In this document: positions 58,036 to 64,000 of the stretch, in pieces
Position numbering within the stretch: position 1 is the first letter of the stretch
Layout of the letters: every line of letters begins with the position of its first letter
Assembly (NCBI GenBank): GCA_964023275.1
Contig: OZ029927.1
Coordinates: 2,713,715-2,777,714, forward strand
Source of the DNA: Norana najaformis
Lineage: Eukaryota > Annelida > Clitellata > Crassiclitellata > Hormogastridae
DNA length: 64,000 nucleotides
Direction: 5' to 3'
Translations under genes and position numbers: made by a program
The notes under the pieces: model-generated
Databases searched by the model: none
Told to the model about the DNA's origin: nothing
Seen by the model: only the letters and a program-made list of their open reading frames with translations

Positions 58036-61000
58036 ATGGCGGACACTGAAAGCAAAGCAACTGACTCCGGCAACAAGGAGGCCGATAAAACTAAGAAAAA
58101 TGGCGAAAAGAAAGAACAGGAGCTGGTAATGGAAAGATCTATATCAACTCGCTAATTAGTTTCTATACTTCAGATGATTTATGCGACTTAACCTTGTTGA
58201 TTGCGTGGACTTATGATCTTAGTGTCTAGTCATCGTGCGAAGGACCATTCATAGAGCGATTTGATTGTGCATTATTATAGACTTATTCATCTGAAATACG
58301 CCACCACTGTAGTTTATCATTGCCTTCACAGTTTAGAACCTTTAAATGTGTGTATTCGTTTAAGAATCTGGAAAAGTCTGGACACAGACCTTTCGGTATT
58401 GATGTTTTAGCGGGGCCGCAAGTGACCGAAACCAAAATGTTTCCTCATAGTGTTATAGAATTTATAGGGTTAAAATTAAATTTTACGAAATTTTAGATAG
58501 GTACTCGGTCCAGCATCCAGCTGTGCAAAGAATTCGTGTTATTTTGATTATAAACTAAACTGAGTACTTCTGAAATGCACAGTCCACTAGGTATTATCGA
58601 TGGTCGCTCAGAAGTTATAGTGCACTATATATTTGTAGACTGTTAGACAGACCTAGCACGGTAGAGTATCTGTATAGCTTTATAGCATCTATTATAAGTA
58701 GTCTGACATATAAATATAAACCATATTGTAGCCATTTAACTCTTGTGTTGTTACAACAATGCATCATGGCTCAGGCACACACAGATTCAGATGTTGGATG
58801 CCTGCCGAACTTCAGGCTAGACATACCTGGAGAAGAGCCTATTACTGGGACAGTTTGCAAAGAGTTGTTGAAATGGCAATGCATAAGAAAGGGTGCATTG
58901 CTGTTTGATGAGGAGGAGGAGAAGGAGGAGGAGTTGGAGGAGGAGAAGAAGAAAGGTCCAGCATGCGCAGAGAAATGTAACATTCAGTTGTTCTGTAAAT
59001 CTTTGCACACAAATGACAAATGCCGTCAACAGTAATAGCCATTTAATATCAAGAGAAATTTTGAAAAAAGGGTTTGAGTTTTATTCCCTGGCTCTGGTCT
59101 TGACCTCACTGTAACCAGGTAACTAAGATGACTTGGAGACTTCATTTGTTTGTAGTCAGAAGAAGATGCCCAGCTGGTTGAGGAACTGAATCTGCTTGTG
59201 AAACATCTTAAGGTAATTTACAACATGCATTTCTTTTCAGGAAAAGCCCTTGTTACAACCAGTGTTTCCTCAAAGCCTGTGATGCTGCTGTGCTACTTAT
59301 AGGTTGCGCAGAGTTTTATGAAGCATGGCTGTGGTTTTACATCCCTGATATTCTTCTGTAAAATGGCCACTGACTGTCAGATTGCTGTAAGTAAGCATTT
59401 GTGCACGTGGCTGCTTGAAACAGCTGCAGCGTGATTGTGCAGTTGGTGGGAGGACACTCTGTGTTCTTGATCTGACCCTGGCAGGTACAGTGAAGTTAGC
59501 ACCACTGAGCCCAGTTAGTTCAGGGATGTGTGACTCTCCTTGGAATTCCATGCCAGCTTGTTTCCACTCTGTCATCCATTCTCCTGGGTGTCAGTAAATG
59601 CGTGCCAACATTCTTTTTTTGAGGTTTGAGAAGGCATCCTGCTGTTTGATTGCTGTGCTCGTGTTTATGCTTGAGCCAGTCCTTTGACCTTTGGGACTGT
59701 GGTAAGCTGAGGAATTCATATTGAGCCTCATAAGCAAGTGTGTTACCTTAACTTTGTTTTGTGTTGCCTTTTAGTTGGCATGTCAGCAGGCACCCAGAGG
59801 GTTATGTTAAGGTGAATAAATTCAATACCTGACCTGGCTGTTTCTAGAAATTACTTTAACGTGTGATGAGCCAGCTGGCGATGGCCTGGGGTACCAGCGT
59901 GCAGCTTTTCTTGTCTCTGCCGATATGGCAGCTGAGCTCGGGCAGCAGTCACCATAGACTAAACAGTACCTGGCTTGGCTGGCGGTGGCTGCGGCAGGCA
60001 GGGGGACACAATAGTGTGTGATTCATCTTAGTAATACTAGGGAACGTACGTCTGGTTCCCTCATCAAGTCTGGGCATTTGTTCAGCTGCAAGTTCACCTG
60101 ATTGAATAGCCCTGTTGGTTGCAGGACTTCAAACCAGTTGCAGCCAATCACCATTGTTGCATCCTCAGGCAGCTTTATGCTGTTGATATTGGTGGCATAC
60201 AGTTTATACAGTTTTCTCTAATGACAGTGATGTTAATGAGACACTCTGTTTAAGTTAAATTAAACCCATAATTATAAAATAAGCTTTTATTAACTGACAT
60301 CTTTAATTGTGGTGCTATGTGCAGAATCTTTCTATGTTTGGTAACTTTGGGTGGGATTAATAATAGTACTGTAGTACAATGGCACCATCAAACATATTGA
60401 ACAAGGCATTAAACAACAAGTGTTGCAAATCTTTAGAAAATGCAACTTTTAAAAATTTTACCTGAATTTAACCACATATAAATGCATCTAAGGTGAAAAC
60501 AGGTGAATTTGCCTTTGCTAACAAATATATTGATTAGGGTTTCCATCTGAAATACATGCATTGGATATTTATCCTATGACAGAGAACTTGATGGATACTA
60601 GGTTTCTGCTCAAAATGGTACCCAGGCCGCATTTTACTACTTTTTGGCACCTGCACCTTTTAGAGGGATTGTTGGTCATGCTTGCATGCATGAACATGAA
60701 TGAAAACTGAAAAATTTCTTGATGCCTGATGAAAGAAATCAGCAATTTACAATTACAAAATTTGTTTTTGATGTTTTAATTATTTTACAGGAACCTGATG
60801 AGAATCTTTATCGTCTGGCTCTTGAGACGCTGCGTACACACATCAGATCTTCGACGACCTCCATGACTTCAGTTCCAAAGCCCCTTAAGTTCCTTAGACC
60901 ACATTTCGATTCGCTCAAAGAAGTCTATGACAAGATCATCAATGTGGAGACAAAGGTTTCAGTTTTAATCCTTAATTTTTTTAAAGTAAAAAATTCAATA

Positions 61001-63556
61001 AGTAGTATGCAACAAGCTACTTTATACCTTTCAGTAATCTGGTCTGATCTACTGACTTCTATAGCGCCGTTATCATAAAGCACAAAGCATCAAATGATGG
61101 TAACTTCAAATGAAATCATCATAAAAATCATAATCTGTTAGAGAAGCCCAGATGACATCCAGAAGGTGAGAAAAACCAATAGTCAAGCTACAGTGTACAT
61201 ATATGTACCTATGCACATACACCAGACCTTCCTTCTAACACTTACATTATTATTATCATTATATTATTATTTTGCATTTATTATGCACACAAGGTCAGTA
61301 AATCTGAATCTGAGACATGAAGCAATTGTGAGTGAAGGACTTGCTCAAGGTCCCTACACAGTTACCGTATTAGGTGAGGCTCGAACCCGTGCTCTCTGCG
61401 TTACAAACAGAGCGCTCTAACAGATCAGCTACCGTGCCTCTATTCATTATAACGTGGATATAACAGGGTCGGGTACATGGATCCCAAATTTAGCTGAGCT
61501 TTAGAAAACAACCTAATTATAACACAACCTTGTTTTTATTGCAGTCCTTGATTTGCCTGCCAAAACAGTGTTCTAAAAAGGTTTCAGTGTATGTACAAAG
61601 CTGTTTGAACTCTTACCTAGTTTGTGTGTCTTGGCGTGTATGTGTTGTTATGTGTGTATCTTACGTGTAGTTGGGTTTTGTTTTGCAGAGATTCTGTGCT
61701 GATGTCCTGTCTGTATTGAGCATGACTATGAGTGAGTCAAGAGAATGTCTAAAGTTCCGAATGCTGGGATCGCTCGAACCAATCGGATCTTGGGGACATG
61801 AATATGTCAGGTAGTTACTATTCTCCCGCTCTGACTTACGGTATTCAGTATATTGCAGTTCTGAGCTGCAACATTAGAATCATGGAATACTGCACAGAAT
61901 AGAAAACGAAAGTGATTCAGTGATACAACTTTACAGAATTGTTTTGAAAGGAAACTGCTGGTAAACCATGTGAATTTCATGTATAAGCTGAACTCTGAAA
62001 TAAAAACTTTTTAAAAATTGCCTCTGCCTGGCAGCACATTGTAGTTTTGTATAGTATAGTTTACTTGTCATTTAGTATATGACCAAGATTATACTAAAGC
62101 TAAACATATTTTGAAAGGAAGCGATGTTTGCTTTGCATGCTGTATATAAACCAGACCCTGCAACGGCTGTTGATATTAATTTTTACGAAGAAGCGACTAA
62201 ACGAGTGTGGTTTGGCCATGCTTTTGTTTAGACATCTGACGGGTGAGATAAAGCAGGAGTGGCAGGATTTGGAGGGAAAAGATGAAAAGGAGAAGGAGAG
62301 AGATGAGCTGTTGAAGCTGATCCATGATGTCGTTCCATATCTGATGCAGCACAATGCTGAACCAGAGGCATGTGATATCCTGATGGAAGTGGAGAAACTG
62401 GAGGAGCTGCAACAGTACGTTGACAAGAGCGCTTATTCGCGTGTCTGTCTCTACCTACGAAGGTAAAGAGTATCATCTGTGGCTCTTATCACAGATAGTT
62501 CAGATGTTTGCTTTTTGCCTTGCATTGTTAAAAAATGTGTAACAGAACATTTGTGTTACACTCTGTCGAGGTACACCAGAACCTCCTTAAAACATGTGTC
62601 ATGATTGTAATGCAACTTTTGATATAATACTGTCAAGGACTTGGATCTCAGATGTAATTCAGTTCTTGTTAGGATGTTATACTGCAGTACATAGTATGGC
62701 TCCTAGATGTTGTATTATACAGAATTTTCAATGTAAAATCTCAGTTGCATTCCAGCTTAGCTTACCTGAAAGCTGACCTAGCTTGCATGAGCACAGCAGC
62801 TGATTGGTTAGAGCGCTTGGCTTGTAGCGTGGAGAGTATGGGTTCGAGCCTCCTCTGAGGTATTTACTATGTAGGGACTTTGAGGCAGTCCTTCGTGCAC
62901 AGATGCTCGGTACCATCAATTGATGCATAGTCATTAGACAGTGGCACTTAATAAATGCAGAAATAATGATAATAGTTAAGCCTCAAAAGCACAGTTATCA
63001 ATTTTGATCAATGACGTGTGGCAGTCTTGACAGATGCAAGGTTATTCCAATTGCTTTGCTGCTTTTATCTTGCATTAATTAATGTACCTTACTTTACCTT
63101 ACTTTAATGCCAACTGGATTTAAACCATTCCTTTAAAGTTTTTTGCTTGGCAACCACTGACAAATGCTTTGTATGTTATGGTTTCAAGATAATAAGAGCT
63201 GCAAATAATAATGCAATTAATAATGACCTTAGGGATGGTGAAGGAGCTCACCCGATCAATTAATTGAAAAATGAGCAGGGTCAAGGCCGTACGGTTACCA
63301 TATAAAACCGTGCATTTACATTTTAACTCCATTTTAGATGTCTTCAGTGATGATAATTGACTGTGTGCTGCATGTGGATGTGATGTTTGTTTGGCAGCTG
63401 TGTTCCTTATGTTCCGGATCCTGATAACATAAATCTGCTGAAGACTGCTCTTGGCATTTATCGCAAGTTTGACCAGTATGCAGATGCTATGTTTGTTGCA
63501 ATTCAGTTGAACGACATGGATCTCATCAAAGATATCTTCAACTCATGCCTGGATAA
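58036..63556 (+). CDS. PSMD2: 26S proteasome non-ATPase subunit 2 (Rpn1), 5' six exons, partial
   Basis: Exons: 58036-58125, 59156-59212, 60791-60955, 61689-61810, 62232-62462 and 63398-63556; 275 aa so far, phases consistent throughout. The ATG has A at -3 and G at +4. The first 30 residues are a Lys/Glu-rich linker; then [106 protein letters not shown] and [20 protein letters not shown]. This is the N-terminal part of Rpn1/PSMD2, a base subunit of the 19S regulator that binds ubiquitin and shuttle factors. The family is ~900 aa, so about two thirds lies beyond the window. The last donor is GATAA/GTAAGT. Donor 3 (AAG/GTTTCA) is weak. SINEs sit in introns 3 and 5. Confidence 0.96.
58903..58965. 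repeat. GAG/AAG-rich purine tract in PSMD2 intron 1
   Basis: A gaggaggaggagaaggagga run encodes Glu/Lys-rich and Ser-rich chance frames on both strands, but has no splice or start support. Confidence 0.8.
61235..61445 (-). mobile_element. tRNA-derived SINE
   Basis: Minus strand: tRNA-like head with tagctgatctgttagagcgc (A box) and cgggttcgagcctca (B box), a body with aaggaccttgagcaagtcc-like sequence, then an AT-rich end with aataataatgataata. Acceptor stems do not pair. Lies in PSMD2 intron 3. Confidence 0.75.
62790..62985 (+). mobile_element. tRNA-derived SINE, complete
   Basis: Head cagctgattggttagagcgc and B box gggttcgagcctcc, body with tttgaggcagtccttcgtgc, shared core ccatcaattgatgcatagtc, 3' end cagtggcacttaataaatgc and tail aataatgataatag. 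The same 3' end lies at 43068-43110. Lies in PSMD2 intron 5. Confidence 0.75.
63225..63320 (-). mobile_element. MITE-like repeat, family A, half copy
   Basis: Plus strand: gggatggtgaaggagctcac, ccgatcaattaattg, atgagcagggtcaaggccgt and acggttaccatataaaaccg is the reverse complement of the left half of the family. Lies in PSMD2 intron 5, 80 bp upstream of exon 6. Confidence 0.7.
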
Positions 63557-64000
63557 GTAAGTCATGAGTTTACATTTTGGCTTTGTGCTATTTTTGATCT
63601 TTTACTGCTTGTAAATATAACATGATACTGATTCCACTTCTGACGAGGCTTTCAAATGTGACTGGCTTATGTTTTAATTCTTTTACGAAAGAAACTCGTT
63701 AACTGCTTAGTAATTACTGAAGGGGTTCTTGATCTTATGGAATGGGATAGGTATTTTTAATAATAGTGTATTACTGAAGAAATGGTAATGTTAGTATAAT
63801 ACTGGCCATTGTTCCATGGTCTAAGTCCGTTGTGAAGCAGTTAAATGCGTTTTTAGGGTGAGTTATTTTTTGTGTGCATTGAAGTAAGATATAAGCATTT
63901 AGCTACATTCCAGTGCACTGAACAGTGAGGCCTTTGATGCTGTGACTGTAAACTAATTTACTAATTTAAAGTTATTAACCATTCACTGTCATAAGTGAAA

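Noticed and set aside
58745..59042. Glu/Lys-rich plus ORF and Ser/Leu-rich minus ORFs in PSMD2 intron 1
   Set aside because: They depend on a GAG/AAG tract, and the flanking PSMD2 exons join in phase without them.
61375..61445. tRNA-like sequence (also at 15118-15195 and 62795-62862)
   Set aside because: A and B boxes are present but acceptor stems do not pair, and each runs into a SINE body and tail; these are SINE heads, not tRNA genes.

Overview
This is a 64 kb window of AT-rich animal genomic DNA. Intron-split genes, GT-AG splice sites, tRNA- and 5S-derived SINEs, and several non-LTR retrotransposon families (two with 2A-like peptides) suggest a marine invertebrate such as an echinoderm, hemichordate, amphioxus or mollusc. 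The sequence alone does not fix the phylum.

Five gene models are well supported by exon-by-exon translation with consistent splice phases. Four lie in a row on the minus strand and one on the plus strand. (1) 10687-7036 is a three-exon uncharacterised protein with a coiled coil and a Q/H-rich tail. (2) 22634-14399 is a seven-exon mitochondrial agmatinase-type ureohydrolase (AGMAT-like), complete at 346 aa. (3) 42053-25901 is a twelve-exon EDEM2-like ER-degradation alpha-mannosidase (GH47), complete at 707 aa. (4) 47846-44653 is a four-exon FAIM (Fas apoptotic inhibitory molecule), complete at 181 aa. (5) From 58036, running off the right edge, are the first six coding exons of PSMD2/Rpn1 of the 26S proteasome. 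A weaker plus-strand model (50956-55953) has a membrane-anchored first exon, two tandemly duplicated 30-nt serine-rich micro-exons and a further exon. EDEM2 (ER-associated degradation), PSMD2 (proteasome) and FAIM (protein protection, apoptosis) all touch proteostasis, but nothing here shows a functional link between them.

Most of the rest is repeat. Region 1-5 kb holds a 51-bp and a ~52-bp minisatellite, a long TA tract and one decayed copy of a transposase-like gene family; a second copy lies at 52.9-54.4 kb. Region 5-14 kb holds LINE 3' ends, a 40-bp minisatellite containing TTAGGGTTAGG, CATA microsatellites and a foldback MITE. The AGMAT and EDEM2 introns carry SINEs and LINEs: a 2A-bearing LINE in EDEM2 intron 8, an RTE-type LINE with an intact 372-codon RT ORF in intron 2, and an L2/CR1-type LINE lacking its RT core in intron 1. 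Region 48-58 kb is a mosaic of LINE fragments, microsatellites and the micro-exon locus.

The most unusual observations are the tandem phase-symmetric micro-exons, a 3' flank of EDEM2 that repeats its own last codons and stop, the two 2A-like peptides in different LINEs, the two copies of an uncharacterised transposase-like family, and a short sequence core shared by many otherwise different SINE/LINE ends.
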